DNA of 64,000 nucleotides from an uncultured Alteromonadaceae bacterium. GTDB lineage: Bacteria; Pseudomonadota; Gammaproteobacteria; Enterobacterales; Alteromonadaceae. The stretch is from assembly GCA_947501935.1 (NCBI GenBank), contig CANMXU010000008.1, positions 1 to 64,000 of the forward strand, written 5' to 3'. The first letter of the stretch is position 1; the number at the start of each line of letters is the position of its first letter. A model generated the notes under the pieces. It made no database searches and was not told the DNA's origin. It was given only the letters and a program-made list of their open reading frames with translations. Positions 18,729-29,622 of this stretch are shown here, one piece after another. Made by a program: the position numbers and the translations under genes.

Positions 18729-19697
18729 TTACTTAACTTCTTCACCAGCGGCTTGTTTGTCAGCATGGTAGCTTGAACGAACCAAAGGTCCACAAGCGGC
18801 ATGTTCGAAGCCCATTTTATCAGCTTCGGCTTTAAACATGTCAAAGTCGTCAGGATGAACGTAACGCTCAACCGGCAAGTGATCTTTACTTGGTTGTAAG
18901 TATTGACCAATGGTTAACATGGTAACGCCATGCGCACGTAGGTCACGCATTACTTGTAATATTTCTTCATTGGTTTCGCCAAGGCCAACCATTAAACCTG
19001 ATTTGGTTGGTACGCTTGGATTAGCTTCTCCAAACTTTTTCAATAAATCTAACGACCATTGGTAGTTAGCACCCGGGCGCGCTTTGGTATATAGGCGTGG
19101 CGCGGTTTCTAAATTATGGTTAAAAACGTGCGGCGGGCTTTGATTTAAAATTTCTAAAGCGCGGTCCATACGACCACGGAAATCAGGCACTAAAATTTCA
19201 ACTTTAGTATGTGGTGCATGTTTTGCGATTTCACTGATACAGCTAGCAAACTGTTGCGCGCCGCCGTCACGTAAATCGTCGCGATCAACTGAAGTGATCA
19301 CCACATATTTAAGTTTCATATCTTTTAGGGTTAACGCTAGTTTTTCTGGTTCATCTGCTTTTGGCGCTAGTGGACGACCGTGGCCAACATCACAAAATGG
19401 GCAGCGACGAGTACAAATATCACCTAAAATCATAAAGGTTGCCGTGCCGTGGTTGAAACATTCCGCCAAGTTTGGACAAGACGCTTCTTCACATACTGAA
19501 TGTAGCTCGTGTTTTCTTAAAGCTGATTTTATGCCGTCGATACGCTCAGAGCTGCGTGGCAGTTTAATGCGTAACCAGTCTGGTTTTCTCAACATGCTTT
19601 CTTTGGTTGAGCTAACAACTTGAATAGGGATGTGCGCTAATTTATCAGCGTCACGCAATTTAGTACCCGGAGCCATGCGTGATGATTTAGTAGTCAT
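18729..19697 (-). CDS. lipA: Lipoyl synthase
   Basis: 322 residues. This radical SAM enzyme inserts two sulfurs into protein-bound octanoyl groups to make lipoate. Both Fe-S clusters are marked: the auxiliary cluster CX4CX5C ([12 protein letters not shown]) and the radical SAM CX3CX2C (CTRRCPFC), and the C-terminal RSSYHA is present. It overlaps the end of lipB by 11 bases, so the two are translationally coupled. It is the last gene of the long minus-strand block. Confidence 0.97.
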   Translation of the reverse strand: MTTKSSRMAPGTKLRDADKLAHIPIQVVSSTKESMLRKPDWLRIKLPRSSERIDGIKSALRKHELHSVCEEASCPNLAECFNHGTATFMILGDICTRRCPFCDVGHGRPLAPKADEPEKLALTLKDMKLKYVVITSVDRDDLRDGGAQQFASCISEIAKHAPHTKVEILVPDFRGRMDRALEILNQSPPHVFNHNLETAPRLYTKARPGANYQWSLDLLKKFGEANPSVPTKSGLMVGLGETNEEILQVMRDLRAHGVTMLTIGQYLQPSKDHLPVERYVHPDDFDMFKAEADKMGFEHAACGPLVRSSYHADKQAAGEEVK

Positions 19698-20346
19698 GTG
19701 ATATATCCAGTCCAGTAGTGTTACTAAGGTTTTGTGTTTTAAGTAATTTAGCTAAATGTTTTACTAAGGTATTGCCTGCATCTTCAACGCTATTAAGCTC
19801 ACTTATATCGCAAGTTTGTATCATTTCAAGACCTGCATAGCCACATGGGTTAATGCGTAAAAACGGTGATAGGTCCATATTTACATTTAAGGCTAAACCA
19901 TGAAATGAGCAGCCTTTGCGAATACGCAACCCTAATGAGGCGATTTTTTTATCGTTTACATAAACGCCTGGCGCTTCTTTTTTTGGACTTGCTTCAATGC
20001 CAAACTCAGCGAGAGCGGCAACGATGCCATCTTCAATTAAGGTGACTAATTCTCGCACGCCTAACTTTCTGCGACGTAGGTTGATCAGGAAATAAATCAC
20101 TTGTTGGCCAGGGCCGTGATAAGTTACTTGTCCGCCACGATCAACCTTTACCACTTCAATGTCGCCCGGCATTAATAAGTGTTCTTCTTTGCCTGCTTGT
20201 CCTTGGGTAAATACCGCAGGGTGCTCTACTAACCATAATTCATCGGCGGTATTCTCGTCACGATTGTCGGTAAAGTTTTGCATTGCTTGCCACACTTGGG
20301 TGTAATCCATTTGAGCAAGTTGTCGAATAATCAAAGTATGTTGCAA
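19687..20346 (-). CDS. lipB: Octanoyl-ACP:protein octanoyltransferase
   Basis: 219 residues. It moves octanoate from acyl carrier protein to lipoyl domains, providing the substrate for LipA. Visible family motifs are the [12 protein letters not shown] block, the catalytic lysine region ([24 protein letters not shown]) and the cysteine in [11 protein letters not shown]. The start appears to be TTG (LipB-like [10 protein letters not shown]), with GAG about nine bases upstream. It overlaps lipA by 11 bases. Confidence 0.95.
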   Translation of the reverse strand: MQHTLIIRQLAQMDYTQVWQAMQNFTDNRDENTADELWLVEHPAVFTQGQAGKEEHLLMPGDIEVVKVDRGGQVTYHGPGQQVIYFLINLRRRKLGVRELVTLIEDGIVAALAEFGIEASPKKEAPGVYVNDKKIASLGLRIRKGCSFHGLALNVNMDLSPFLRINPCGYAGLEMIQTCDISELNSVEDAGNTLVKHLAKLLKTQNLSNTTGLDISHDY

Positions 20347-20470
20347 GTTTACATCTCGTAAATTTTAATGCTGTTTTTAGCTGTGTTACTTTTTCGGCGC
20401 TATTATAGAGTAATAACCGTGGATATACACCGTAAAAACAGTAGGGGTATTTGCTTTAAGAATAGCTTAC

Positions 20471-20734
20471 TTATAATACGTAGCGCACTTGTTCAATGGC
20501 GGTTAGCGTTTTATAAATGGTTTCAATATGGTCTTTACTAGTAACAGTTACCGCGATTGAAACTGAGTGATAATTACCTTTTGAGCTAGGTTTTATTTTG
20601 GGCGAGTAATCACCTGGGCTATGCTTTTGTAATTCAGCAATAATTAAGTCAGGCAGTTCGTCACAAGCAACGCCCATTACTTTAAAATTTAATACCGTAG
20701 GAAAATCTAATAATTCGTCAAACTTGGTTTTCAT
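20471..20734 (-). CDS. ybeD: YbeD/DUF493 family small regulator-like protein
   Basis: 87 residues with the ferredoxin-like DUF493 fold ([18 protein letters not shown] at the start and VRYVL at the end). It sits upstream of lipB as in E. coli. The biochemical role is not established; an ACT-like regulatory role is often suggested. A gap of 124 bases before lipB suggests a possible separate promoter for lipB. Confidence 0.9.
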   Translation of the reverse strand: MKTKFDELLDFPTVLNFKVMGVACDELPDLIIAELQKHSPGDYSPKIKPSSKGNYHSVSIAVTVTSKDHIETIYKTLTAIEQVRYVL

Positions 20735-20773
20735 TTCTTTCTCAATACTGTGTTAGTTCAGTGTCAGCAAAAG

Positions 20774-21631
20774 CTAACTGCCTTGGGTCATTAGTGACTG
20801 CTTGAAGGCTTGAAAAGCTTTATGCACTTTTTGGGTTGTTGGGCCAATGGCACCTGTGGCTATTATTTTATCATTAATCTGGGTGACAGGGCTAATTTCC
20901 CGCGAAGAACTTGCTAACCAAACTTCATCTGCTTGATATATATCATCAATGGTTATTTGCTGTTGATGAACAACAATGCTCAGTTGCTGGCAAAATTCAA
21001 TAATAAGCTCACGAGTGATCCCACCTAAGATATGGTGACTTTTGGGCGGTGTATAAATTTCATTGTTTTTTACCAGAAAAACATTGGTGGTGCTGCCCTC
21101 GGTAATTATACCTTCACGATGCAAAATCGCTTCTTGATAACCCAAGGCTTTCGCTTGTTGGTGTAGCAATATATTACCCAACAAGGAAATTGATTTGATA
21201 TGACAATTTTGCCAGCGAATATCATCTAGCAAGGTGGTTTTTATCGCACTCAGCTTGGCAATGGCAGGGCTTAATGGATTTGCCATTACTAATACTGTTA
21301 ATGGAGTATTTTCAGGGAAGTCGTGCTGGCGTTGCTGCTCTACGCCGCGAGTTAATTGCAAGTATATTGATAAGTGACCACCGCCGTTTTTTTCAATAAC
21401 AGTGTCAATAATGCTCTGCCATTGAGCAAGGTCGTGCGGAGAGTTTAAGCCAATTGCGTTGGCGCAATAATTTAAGCGTTCAATATGCTCAGCTAAGCGA
21501 AAGGGGCTTGATTTATATACCGGTATAACTTCATAAATACCGTCGCCAAATAAAAAACCTCGGTCTAAGACCGAGATTTTTGCCGATGATTTTTCAATAT
21601 AATCACCGTTTAAATAGACAATATCTGTCAT
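20774..21631 (-). CDS. Class IV aminotransferase, probable D-amino acid aminotransferase
   Basis: 285 residues of PLP-dependent fold type IV. The N-terminal VLDRGFLFGDGIYEVIPVY, the catalytic lysine in CHIKSISLLGNILL and the phosphate-binding EGSTTNVFLV are typical of D-alanine transaminase (Dat). The related ADC lyase (PabC) and branched-chain enzymes share the fold, but this motif set fits Dat best. It would exchange D-alanine and D-glutamate, peptidoglycan precursors. It lies 11 bases after dacA, which trims D-alanine from peptidoglycan, so the pair may recycle D-alanine. E. coli has no such gene at this place. Confidence 0.85.
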   Translation of the reverse strand: MTDIVYLNGDYIEKSSAKISVLDRGFLFGDGIYEVIPVYKSSPFRLAEHIERLNYCANAIGLNSPHDLAQWQSIIDTVIEKNGGGHLSIYLQLTRGVEQQRQHDFPENTPLTVLVMANPLSPAIAKLSAIKTTLLDDIRWQNCHIKSISLLGNILLHQQAKALGYQEAILHREGIITEGSTTNVFLVKNNEIYTPPKSHHILGGITRELIIEFCQQLSIVVHQQQITIDDIYQADEVWLASSSREISPVTQINDKIIATGAIGPTTQKVHKAFQAFKQSLMTQGS

Positions 21632-21642
21632 ATAAAAAGAGA

Positions 21643-22830
21643 CTATTCAACAAACTGCAGTTTTACGTAGTCAAGAGCGCGATCAAATAGGCTGCCTTCA
21701 TTGACTTCATCTAAAGTAACTAACGGGTAATCAGCAATATCTTCACCGTCTAATTGTAAGAACAGTTTTCCTACTACAGTGCCTTTAGCTAATGGCGCAG
21801 TTAAGCGCTCGTTTAATTCAAAATTCGCTTGTAAATTTTTACGTTGACCGCGAGGAATCGTAATTGGAGTATCAACTAAAATGCCTAAGTCGAGTTCTTT
21901 TTTATCGCCCATCCAGACACGGTTACTAACAAATTTTTCACCGGCTTTATATGGAGTGTAAGTTTCAAAAAAGCGGAAAGCGTAGTTTAATAATTTTTTA
22001 CTTTCTTCTTTACGAGCCCGCTCGCTGCTGGTACCCATAACTACGGTAACTAAACGCATGTTATTTTTAGTGGCGGTTGTTACTAAGCTATATCCAGCAT
22101 TTGATGTATGGCCAGTTTTTAAACCGTCAACATTCATACTTTTTTCCCACAATAAGCTATTGCGGTTAAATTGTTTGATGTTGTTGTAAGTGAAAGATTT
22201 TTGCTTGTATAAGGCAAATTCATCTGGCACATCACGAATTAAAGCTATGGCTAAGGTCGCCATATCGCGTGGTGTCGTTACGTGCTCTGAGCTGTCTAAG
22301 CCATGGCTATTTTCAAAATAACTGCTGCTCATGCCTAACTGTTCAGCGTGGGCATTCATTAAATCAGCAAAGGCGCTTTCGCTGCCAGCAATATGCTCTG
22401 CCATAGCTACACAAGCATCGTTTCCTGAGGCAACAATAATACCTTGGTTGAGTAAGTCAACGCTAACTTCGGTACCTACTTCAATAAACATTTTTGAAGA
22501 ATCAGGGAAGTTTTTAGCCCAAGCTTTTTCGCTAATTTTAACTTTGTCATTAGCGCTAATGTTACCGGCTTCAATTTCTTTACCAATAATATAGCTAGTC
22601 ATCATTTTAGTTAATGACGCTGGTGCTAATTGACTGTCGGCGTTACCTTCGGCAATAACCTTACCTGTGGTGTAATCTAATAAAATATAACCTTTGGCAT
22701 TAATGTCTGGAGCTGAGGGAATAATAGCGGCTGCTTGAGTAATAGTTACAACGCTAAAAGCAAGAGCACCGATAAGAGTGGAGAGTTTAGTGCGCGTTAT
22801 CGCTATTTTGTTCGCCAGATAATGAGGCAT
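21643..22830 (-). CDS. dacA: D-alanyl-D-alanine carboxypeptidase (PBP5/6 family)
   Basis: 395 residues. A signal peptide (about 1-34) precedes the penicillin-binding domain: SLTK in APASLTKMM as the active site, SGN in VASGNDACVAMAEH, and KTG in DGLKTGHTSNAGYS. The beta-rich PBP5 C-terminal domain (about 280-370) ends in an amphipathic helix (FDRALDYVKLQFVE) that should tie it to the inner membrane. It removes the terminal D-alanine from periplasmic peptidoglycan stems. Position and length match E. coli dacA. Confidence 0.95.
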   Translation of the reverse strand: MPHYLANKIAITRTKLSTLIGALAFSVVTITQAAAIIPSAPDINAKGYILLDYTTGKVIAEGNADSQLAPASLTKMMTSYIIGKEIEAGNISANDKVKISEKAWAKNFPDSSKMFIEVGTEVSVDLLNQGIIVASGNDACVAMAEHIAGSESAFADLMNAHAEQLGMSSSYFENSHGLDSSEHVTTPRDMATLAIALIRDVPDEFALYKQKSFTYNNIKQFNRNSLLWEKSMNVDGLKTGHTSNAGYSLVTTATKNNMRLVTVVMGTSSERARKEESKKLLNYAFRFFETYTPYKAGEKFVSNRVWMGDKKELDLGILVDTPITIPRGQRKNLQANFELNERLTAPLAKGTVVGKLFLQLDGEDIADYPLVTLDEVNEGSLFDRALDYVKLQFVE

Positions 22831-22939
22831 GGTGATCCTTTAAAGTATAAATAGGTTGAAAAATGTGTACAAAATCCGCGTTAGTATATCATTTTTATCT
22901 ATGTTTACTATGCGCCAATAGTCAGAAATTGTTTCGATA

Positions 22940-23833
22940 TTAGTTTATTTTTGCTTTTACATAAGCATTTGCATAACCAAGCTTTTTTAGCTGGGCTAAA
23001 ATGCTGGTTTGTTCACTTAATTGGGTGATTGGACCGACAAAAATACGAAAGATTCCATTACTGTATGGATAAATAACTTTTTGCTTATATGAACTCGATA
23101 TTTTTGAAGTTAACTGGCTGGTTAATTTTTGCGTAGTGGCTTTAGCTACGTCTAAATTTTTAGTGGCAAATACTTGAATGTAGGTTGGCTTTGGTAATGT
23201 TTTTTGCGCTGTTTTTGACGTGGTTTTGTTGGCTTCTTTTTTAGATGAAACAATATCTTTAACTTGGTTTTCTGGCTGTGCTGGTGCTGGGACTGATGTT
23301 GTAACTTTTGCGGCAGGTGATTTTTCTATCGCTTCAATATGCACTTTAGCGGTACCGGTTTTGAGTATATCTAATTTATAGGCGGCGCTGTAAGACAGGT
23401 CTATAACGCGGTCTTGATGAAAGGGACCACGATCATTTACTCGAACTATCGTTGACTTATTATTGGCTAAATTGGTAACTTTTACATATGTGGGCAAGGG
23501 CAAGTTTTTATGAGCGGCGCTCATTGAATACATATCATAAATTTCACCATTAGAAGTTAAATGGCCATGAAACTTATTGCCGTACCATGATGCGATACCT
23601 GTTTGTTCAAAATCTTTAGCAGACTTTAGCACTTGGTATTGCTTACCAAATACACTGTAAGTTTTATTGCCGCCTCGGCTTGGTTTTTCTATTCTAGGAA
23701 TAGCATCGTGTAATTCAGCCGAGGTAGGAATTCTAACCGGGGTACTGTCATTTTTTTGATTATATCTGCCTTGATTATAGCTACAAGCGCTCAGTAATAA
23801 TGTGACCAGTAGAGGGAAAACAACGAGTTTCAC
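22940..23833 (-). CDS. rlpA: Septal ring lytic transglycosylase-like lipoprotein RlpA
   Basis: 297 residues. A lipoprotein signal with lipobox LLSAC (Cys 17) suggests an outer-membrane lipoprotein. The double-psi barrel RlpA domain follows (TGIASWYGNKFHGHLTSNGEIYD and VRVNDRGPFHQDRVIDLSY, with the catalytic-type Asp in NDRGP), then a Thr/Lys-rich linker and a C-terminal SPOR domain (about 225-297) that binds denuded glycan at the septum. The start is GTG with AAAGG upstream. It lies after rodA as in E. coli. Confidence 0.93.
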   Translation of the reverse strand: MKLVVFPLLVTLLLSACSYNQGRYNQKNDSTPVRIPTSAELHDAIPRIEKPSRGGNKTYSVFGKQYQVLKSAKDFEQTGIASWYGNKFHGHLTSNGEIYDMYSMSAAHKNLPLPTYVKVTNLANNKSTIVRVNDRGPFHQDRVIDLSYSAAYKLDILKTGTAKVHIEAIEKSPAAKVTTSVPAPAQPENQVKDIVSSKKEANKTTSKTAQKTLPKPTYIQVFATKNLDVAKATTQKLTSQLTSKISSSYKQKVIYPYSNGIFRIFVGPITQLSEQTSILAQLKKLGYANAYVKAKIN

Positions 23834-23878
23834 AAATAAACCTTTTGGGTAATGGGTTATAGGTTGAGTATTGAGTAG

Positions 23879-24994
23879 CTAAGCAATAAAGCGTCGATGG
23901 GTGCTAATAGCCATTAGCATGCCAAAACCTGCCATTAATGTCACCATTGATGTACCTCCATAACTCACTAGCGGTAGTGGTACGCCAACCACAGGTAATA
24001 AACCTGACACCATGCCGATATTCACAAATACGTAAACAAAGAAGGTTAGGGTAATACTACCAGCAAGTAATTTGGTAAAGGCTTGTTGGGCATTTACGGC
24101 AATCCATAAGCCGCGCATCACAATTAATAAATAAACTGATAGCAATAACGCAACGCCAATTAAACCAAACTCTTCACTAAATACCGCAAAAATAAAATCG
24201 GTATGGCGCTCTGGTAAAAATTCTAATTGTGACTGTGTACCTTGTAGCCAACCTTTGCCGTCAATACCGCCAGAGCCAATGGCAATTTTTGATTGAATGA
24301 TATGATAGCCAGAGCCTAACGGGTCTTGTTCAGGGTTTAAGAAAGTAAGTACGCGCTGTTTTTGATAATCTTTCATCAAAAACATCCATAAAATAGGCGC
24401 AAAAGCTGAGGCTAAACCAACACAACTGCCAATAAGTTTCCAGCTAGCGCCGGCAAGAAAAATTACGAATATTCCTGAGCTGGCAATCAATAATGAGGTG
24501 CCTAAGTCAGGTTGCTTAGCAATTAATAACGTTGGCAGTAAAACTAATATAAACGCGATAACAATATCTTTAAGCTTTGCTGGTAGCCGATCTTGGCTGA
24601 TATACCAAGCGATCATAATTGGCACGACGAGCTTCATTACCTCAGAGGGTTGAAACATCATAAAACCTAGATCTAACCAACGCTGTGCACCTTTACCAAC
24701 ATGACCAAAAGCGAGTACTGCAACTAACATCAATAAGCCGAGGATAAAAACCGGCACAGCCCATTTTTGGTAAACTGTCGGCGGAATTTGTGCGACAAAA
24801 AACATGACCAGCAGTGATATACCTAAGCGCACACCTTGGCGATATAATATTGCTACTTCTTGACCACCTGCGCTATATAGCACAAATAAACCTAGCACCA
24901 TTAAAGCTAACAAGCCTGATAATAGCCACGCATCAATATGTAGGCGTTGCCAAATACTGCGTAGTTTTTCTTGGTCTTGTCCGGTAGAGCGCAC
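23879..24994 (-). CDS. rodA: Peptidoglycan glycosyltransferase RodA
   Basis: 371 residues with about ten membrane helices, of the SEDS family. It polymerises lipid II for cell elongation together with PBP2, whose gene lies five bases upstream. The conserved [17 protein letters not shown] loop and the C-terminal [12 protein letters not shown] block are present, with the catalytic-type Asp in the HTDF loop. Length and order (mrdA-rodA-rlpA) are as in E. coli. Confidence 0.96.
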   Translation of the reverse strand: MRSTGQDQEKLRSIWQRLHIDAWLLSGLLALMVLGLFVLYSAGGQEVAILYRQGVRLGISLLVMFFVAQIPPTVYQKWAVPVFILGLLMLVAVLAFGHVGKGAQRWLDLGFMMFQPSEVMKLVVPIMIAWYISQDRLPAKLKDIVIAFILVLLPTLLIAKQPDLGTSLLIASSGIFVIFLAGASWKLIGSCVGLASAFAPILWMFLMKDYQKQRVLTFLNPEQDPLGSGYHIIQSKIAIGSGGIDGKGWLQGTQSQLEFLPERHTDFIFAVFSEEFGLIGVALLLSVYLLIVMRGLWIAVNAQQAFTKLLAGSITLTFFVYVFVNIGMVSGLLPVVGVPLPLVSYGGTSMVTLMAGFGMLMAISTHRRFIA

Positions 24995-24999
24995 TGTGT

Positions 25000-26967
25000 T
25001 TATCCTGCCTTTTTCAAAGGTTTAACGCGGTATTGTTTATCATGGTGCGGATGACGACTTTTATCGTGACTGGTGATCACCCTTTTTCCAAAGTATTGAT
25101 CCATAACTTGTCTCGCCACTGGAGCTGCGTTGGTAGCGCCGCCGCCTATAGCAACGTTCTCTATGGCAACAGCGATAACAATTTCCGGTTTTTCATAGGG
25201 GGCAAAAGCTACGAACATTGCATTATCACGCTTACTTTCTTGGGTGGTTTTAGCGTCATATTTTTCATCTTGCTTAATATTCGCTACTTGTGCAGAGCCG
25301 GTTTTACCTGCTGCGTCATATTGTGCGCCTTTGAATGCGTTATGAGCGGTAGCGCCAAGTTTTTGTACGGTATTGTGCATACCATCTAGCACGAGATCCC
25401 AGTTTTTGCGCTGCTTTAATTCAATTGGTGGTTTTTCGTCATAAATCACATCAGTATTAACGCTAACAAGGTTTTCTCCTGCTTCATCCATGACTTTTTC
25501 AGATATCGACTTTAATAGATGTGGCACTTTAATATTACCCTTGTTAACCATTACTGACAGCGCTTGTGATAGTTGTAATGGCGTTGCCGTCCAATAACTT
25601 TGTCCTATGCCAATAGAGAGGGTTTCACCGCCATACCATGGTTGATTATAGCGCGCGCGTTTCCATTGGGTACTGGGCATTATCCCTCGGCTTTCTTCAT
25701 GTAAGTCGACACCGGTATAGTCGCCAAAACCAAACTTTTCCATCATGTTGCTAATTTTTGTGATGCCAAGTTTTTTGGCTAAATCATAATAATAAACATT
25801 ACATGACTGCTCCATCGACTTGGTTAAGTCAACCCAGCCGTGGCCCCATTTTTTCCAATCTCGGTATTTCTTTTCAACATTTTCTAGTTGATACCAACCG
25901 GGATCCCAAATCCTAGTATCTGGGGTAATTACCTTTTCTTCTAAGCCGAGTAGGGCAATAAAGGGTTTTACTGTTGAGGCAGGTGGATAGCCTTGCAAGG
26001 TACGATTAACAAGAGGTAGTTGTCTGTTTTCTAATAGCTTTTTGTAATTCTTACTGCTGATGCCATGAACAAATAAATTGCCGTCGTAACTCGGGTTTGA
26101 ATACATGGCTAAAATGCTACCATCGCGTGGATCTAATGCCACAATTGCGCCACGTTTGGTTGATAATGCCCGCTTGGCGATCATTTGTAATTCAATGTCT
26201 AGGGTTAAGGTTAAGTCTTTTCCAGATTCCGGCGGAGTATAAGCTAAAGTGCGGACAATACGACCTTGGTTATTAATTTCAACTTCTTGATGGCCCACTT
26301 TGCCATGTAATTGTTGTTCGTAATACTTCTCTAAACCGAGCTTGCCAATATTATGGGTGGCGGCGTAATTATCTTTTAGCCCTTGCTCTGCAAGTTTAAT
26401 TTCGTCGCGTTGATTAATGCGAGCGACGTAACCTAAAGTATGGGTGGTTAAATCTGCAAATGGGTAATAACGCTTCAGGCGGGCATCGATAAAAACCCCA
26501 GGAAATTTATGCTGATTAACTGAAAATAGCGCTACTTGATGATCGCTTAATCTTGGATGTAATTCTGCTGGTTTAAAACGGCGTTTACGTTTAATGTTTT
26601 TTAAAAAATTGGCCTGTTTTTCTGCGCTGATCTCTAATAGCTCACCAAGTTCTTTCACGGTTTGTTCGAGATTTTTAACGTCTTCCGGGATCATCTCTAA
26701 GCTGTAAATCGGACGGTTTTCAGCGAGTAATACACCATTGCGGTCATATATTAAGCCGCGGTTGGGCTCTACCGGTAAAACTTTAATGCGGTTTTTATTT
26801 GAGCGGGTTTGATACTTTTCATAAGAGGTAACTTCTAAGTCAAAAATATTGCTAAATAAAAGTAGCAACATCACCAAAACACCAAAAAAAGCAATAAAGG
26901 TTCTGCGTGCGAATAGGTTGGCTTCTGCACTGTGGTTTCGAATGGCAACGCGTTTTCTTTGGCCCAT
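25000..26967 (-). CDS. mrdA: Penicillin-binding protein 2 (elongation transpeptidase)
   Basis: 655 residues. One membrane anchor (about 25-48) is followed by the non-penicillin-binding dimerisation domain and the class B transpeptidase domain, with STVK ([11 protein letters not shown]), SCN ([10 protein letters not shown]) and KTGSAQV. It cross-links side-wall peptidoglycan with RodA. The basic C-terminal tail ([22 protein letters not shown]) is His/Lys-rich. It follows rlmH by 15 bases. Confidence 0.96.
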   Translation of the reverse strand: MGQRKRVAIRNHSAEANLFARRTFIAFFGVLVMLLLLFSNIFDLEVTSYEKYQTRSNKNRIKVLPVEPNRGLIYDRNGVLLAENRPIYSLEMIPEDVKNLEQTVKELGELLEISAEKQANFLKNIKRKRRFKPAELHPRLSDHQVALFSVNQHKFPGVFIDARLKRYYPFADLTTHTLGYVARINQRDEIKLAEQGLKDNYAATHNIGKLGLEKYYEQQLHGKVGHQEVEINNQGRIVRTLAYTPPESGKDLTLTLDIELQMIAKRALSTKRGAIVALDPRDGSILAMYSNPSYDGNLFVHGISSKNYKKLLENRQLPLVNRTLQGYPPASTVKPFIALLGLEEKVITPDTRIWDPGWYQLENVEKKYRDWKKWGHGWVDLTKSMEQSCNVYYYDLAKKLGITKISNMMEKFGFGDYTGVDLHEESRGIMPSTQWKRARYNQPWYGGETLSIGIGQSYWTATPLQLSQALSVMVNKGNIKVPHLLKSISEKVMDEAGENLVSVNTDVIYDEKPPIELKQRKNWDLVLDGMHNTVQKLGATAHNAFKGAQYDAAGKTGSAQVANIKQDEKYDAKTTQESKRDNAMFVAFAPYEKPEIVIAVAIENVAIGGGATNAAPVARQVMDQYFGKRVITSHDKSRHPHHDKQYRVKPLKKAG

Positions 26968-26982
26968 TAAACTTTATGCGTC

Positions 26983-27453
26983 CTATTCTCTGTGGTAAGG
27001 GTGATTGTTATTAATGCTCCACGCACGATATAAACTTTCAGCGAGGAAAATTCTAACCATAGGGTGAGGTAAAGTAAGGGCTGATAACGACCATTTTTGT
27101 TCTGATGCACGAATGCAGGCAGGGGCTAAACCTTCAGGGCCGCCTACTAATAGAGCTACGTCGCGACCGTCGTGCTGCCAACGCTCTAATTGTTGTGCTA
27201 GTTGTGGTGTGGTCCAAGGTTTACCTTCCACCTCTAGCGTAACAATTCGGCTGCCCTTAGGGATAGCGGCAAGCATTAATTCGCCTTCTTTTTCAAGAAT
27301 ACGGGCGATATCGGCATTCTTACCACGTTTTCCCGGGGGAATTTCAACTAAATGAAATGATAAGTCTCTGGGGAAACGGCGGCAATATTCATTAAAACCT
27401 TGGCTTACCCAAGCTGGCATTTTGTTACCAACTGCGTAAAGAGTTAAACGCAT
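26983..27453 (-). CDS. rlmH: 23S rRNA pseudouridine-1915 N3-methyltransferase RlmH
   Basis: 156 residues, the exact family size. RlmH is a SPOUT-fold enzyme that methylates pseudouridine 1915 in helix 69 of assembled ribosomes. The SAM knot is visible ([13 protein letters not shown] and [22 protein letters not shown]), and the C-terminal NNHPYHRE is the family signature. Eleven bases downstream of rsfS, as in E. coli, forming a ribosome-maturation pair. Confidence 0.97.
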   Translation of the reverse strand: MRLTLYAVGNKMPAWVSQGFNEYCRRFPRDLSFHLVEIPPGKRGKNADIARILEKEGELMLAAIPKGSRIVTLEVEGKPWTTPQLAQQLERWQHDGRDVALLVGGPEGLAPACIRASEQKWSLSALTLPHPMVRIFLAESLYRAWSINNNHPYHRE

Positions 27454-27463
27454 ATGCGGTTAT

Positions 27464-27793
27464 TTAACTCCAAAGTTCTTCAAGTTGATAAAGGTCGCGT
27501 GTGCTGTCAGTCATTATGTGCACGATAACGTTACCTAAATCGACTAACGCCCATTCACCAACATCATTACCTTCCATACCTAAAGGTTCAAGACCTTCTG
27601 CGCGACATTCAGCTGCAATTGATTGAGCTAGAGATTTAACATGGCGATTTGAGTTACCAGAGCAAACGATCATGTAATCAGCAAAACTGGCTTTTCCGGT
27701 GATATTTAAAATCTCAATATCACGGCCTTTCATGTCTTCAATTTTTTCAATTATAAATGCGTTTAGTGCATCTTCTTTCATTTTGGTGGGCAA
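27464..27793 (-). CDS. rsfS: Ribosomal silencing factor RsfS
   Basis: 109 residues of the Iojap/DUF143 family. It binds ribosomal protein L14 and blocks subunit joining in stationary phase or starvation. Motifs seen are DIEILNITGKASFADYMIVCSGNSNRHVKSLA and EGNDVGEWALVDLGNVIVHIM. Normal length. It lies about 100 bases after nadD and just before rlmH. Confidence 0.96.
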   Translation of the reverse strand: MPTKMKEDALNAFIIEKIEDMKGRDIEILNITGKASFADYMIVCSGNSNRHVKSLAQSIAAECRAEGLEPLGMEGNDVGEWALVDLGNVIVHIMTDSTRDLYQLEELWS

Positions 27794-27895
27794 AGTTCTT
27801 TCTCTTTAATTTCAAATTATCTTAATAATAACACTATTTCTAGATCTCGTTAACCGCAGTTAAATTCAACCCAGAAATTTTCGCTATTCTACCTG

Positions 27896-28573
27896 TTATA
27901 GATAAAGTTTGTAACGATTAATGTAACGATAAATGTTTTCTGGCAATAAATTTTGTACGGGAAGTTGTTCTTTTAACGAACACCGTATTTGAGAGGATGA
28001 AATATTGTGGTTATTTTCTGGGCTTAGCAAAATACAACCCGAACTTTTATTGGTTATTGCTGAAAGGCTATCAGCTAAGTGTTTTGTTAATAAATCTTTT
28101 GTCGCTTGATTACTATTCGCTAAATTATAACCGGGACGAGTACTAACAACTATATGGGCTAGTTTAAGAATTTCTTGCCAGCGATGCCAAGTGGTAAAGC
28201 TTAAGAGTGAGTCCATGCCGATAATAAAAAACAAACAGCTGTTAGGGTGCTCTTGTTTTATTTGCGCTAGGGTTTCAACGGTATAAGAGGTTGAGGTTTT
28301 AGTTAGCTCTCGGTTGTCGAGGGTAAATAAAGGTTGCTGGTTGCATACTAATTGGACCATTTCTTCGCGTTGCTGTGCTGTGGCTGAGGCACTGCTTTTA
28401 TGAGGCGGAATATGGCAAGGAATAAGCGATAATTCTTTTAAGGAAAGCCAATTAGCAATATGGTTAGCGGTATTAATATGCCCATAATGAATAGGGTCAA
28501 AGGTGCCGCCAAAAAGGCCGATTCTATTTTGGCAAGGTGTGTTTTTTACGCTATTAGGCATACTCATATTCAA
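27896..28573 (-). CDS. nadD: Nicotinate-mononucleotide adenylyltransferase
   Basis: 225 residues. It joins ATP and nicotinate mononucleotide to deamido-NAD. The nucleotidyltransferase motifs are GLFGGTFDPIHYGHIN near the start and SSSQIR near the end. The 5' end overlaps the end of holA by 20 bases if the TTG at 28571-28573 is used; ATG codons at 28567 and 28561 are equally possible starts. No strong ribosome site decides between them. Coupling to holA is likely. Confidence 0.93.
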   Translation of the reverse strand: MNMSMPNSVKNTPCQNRIGLFGGTFDPIHYGHINTANHIANWLSLKELSLIPCHIPPHKSSASATAQQREEMVQLVCNQQPLFTLDNRELTKTSTSYTVETLAQIKQEHPNSCLFFIIGMDSLLSFTTWHRWQEILKLAHIVVSTRPGYNLANSNQATKDLLTKHLADSLSAITNKSSGCILLSPENNHNISSSQIRCSLKEQLPVQNLLPENIYRYINRYKLYL

Positions 28574-29597
28574 GGCTATATTGTTTGGTTATTTGGCCGT
28601 GGTATAAGCTAATACACACATCCGCGAGCAATAAATATGCGTTAAAATCACTGGTAGTTTTACTGATCAAATCAGTTTGTGCAAGCCGAGCTTGTGCTTG
28701 TCTAATATTGGCCAGTGAAATATTGGTTAAAGCATTTTGGTATAAAGGCTTACGTTTATCCCAAATACGATAATCTTTGAAAAGCTGGTTGTGATTATCA
28801 CCTGCCCCAAGGCGCTCTAACATGGTATGTAGTTGCGCAATTTCTTTATGAATAACCCATATAAGTTGGCCTACGGCACAACCTTCTTGTTGTAATTGTT
28901 CTAACATCGCCATGCACTTGGCTAAATCGCCAATAAGTATGGCATCAATCACTTGAAAGGGGTTAAATTTGGCTTGTTTGATCACTAACTGCTCTGCGTC
29001 ATCAATACTTATTGCTTGTTGACCAAATAACAATGACAGCTTTTGCAGCTCTTGCTCAAGCGCGGGTAAGTTACCTTCAAATAAATCAATTAATAGCGGT
29101 GATAATTCTGGCGCTAAGTTAACTTGTAGTTGCTTAGCTTGGCGGTTTAACCATTGCTGAAGTTGTTTACCTTCAATATCGTATAAAGGTAAAAAACAGC
29201 CGACTTTTTCATAACTCTTAAACCACTTTTTTCTTTGCTGAGTAGCATCGAGTTTTGCGCCATGAAAAATCAGTTGTACGTCTTGATGAAAATGCTCACT
29301 AAGCTCAACTAATATTTTACTCGCCGCTTCATTAACTTTTACATTAACTAGCTCAACTTCAATAATACGTTGGCTGGCAAATAAACTCATTGCTTGGTAT
29401 TCATCAACTACTTGGTGCCAGTCAAACTTTTCATCGGCGCTAAAACGAATAACTTCATCAAAACCTTGCTGCTGCGCATGCTTTTTAATCGCTTGCAGCG
29501 CATCGTTTTTTTGCCAAGGCTCATCACCAAAAACCATCCACACTGGTTTAAAACCTTGATTGAGTGTAGCTGGCAATTGGTTATGATAAATTTTCAT
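28554..29597 (-). CDS. holA: DNA polymerase III delta subunit
   Basis: 347 residues, normal size. HolA is the wrench of the clamp loader: it opens the beta ring so that it can be placed on primed DNA. The N-terminal WMVFGDEPWQKNDALQAIK and the GxLxxLEQELQKLSLLFG region are family features. It stands between lptE and nadD as in E. coli. Confidence 0.94.
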   Translation of the reverse strand: MKIYHNQLPATLNQGFKPVWMVFGDEPWQKNDALQAIKKHAQQQGFDEVIRFSADEKFDWHQVVDEYQAMSLFASQRIIEVELVNVKVNEAASKILVELSEHFHQDVQLIFHGAKLDATQQRKKWFKSYEKVGCFLPLYDIEGKQLQQWLNRQAKQLQVNLAPELSPLLIDLFEGNLPALEQELQKLSLLFGQQAISIDDAEQLVIKQAKFNPFQVIDAILIGDLAKCMAMLEQLQQEGCAVGQLIWVIHKEIAQLHTMLERLGAGDNHNQLFKDYRIWDKRKPLYQNALTNISLANIRQAQARLAQTDLISKTTSDFNAYLLLADVCISLYHGQITKQYSLEYEYA

Positions 29598-29622
29598 AAG
29601 TTAACTAATATAAGCAGTGGCG

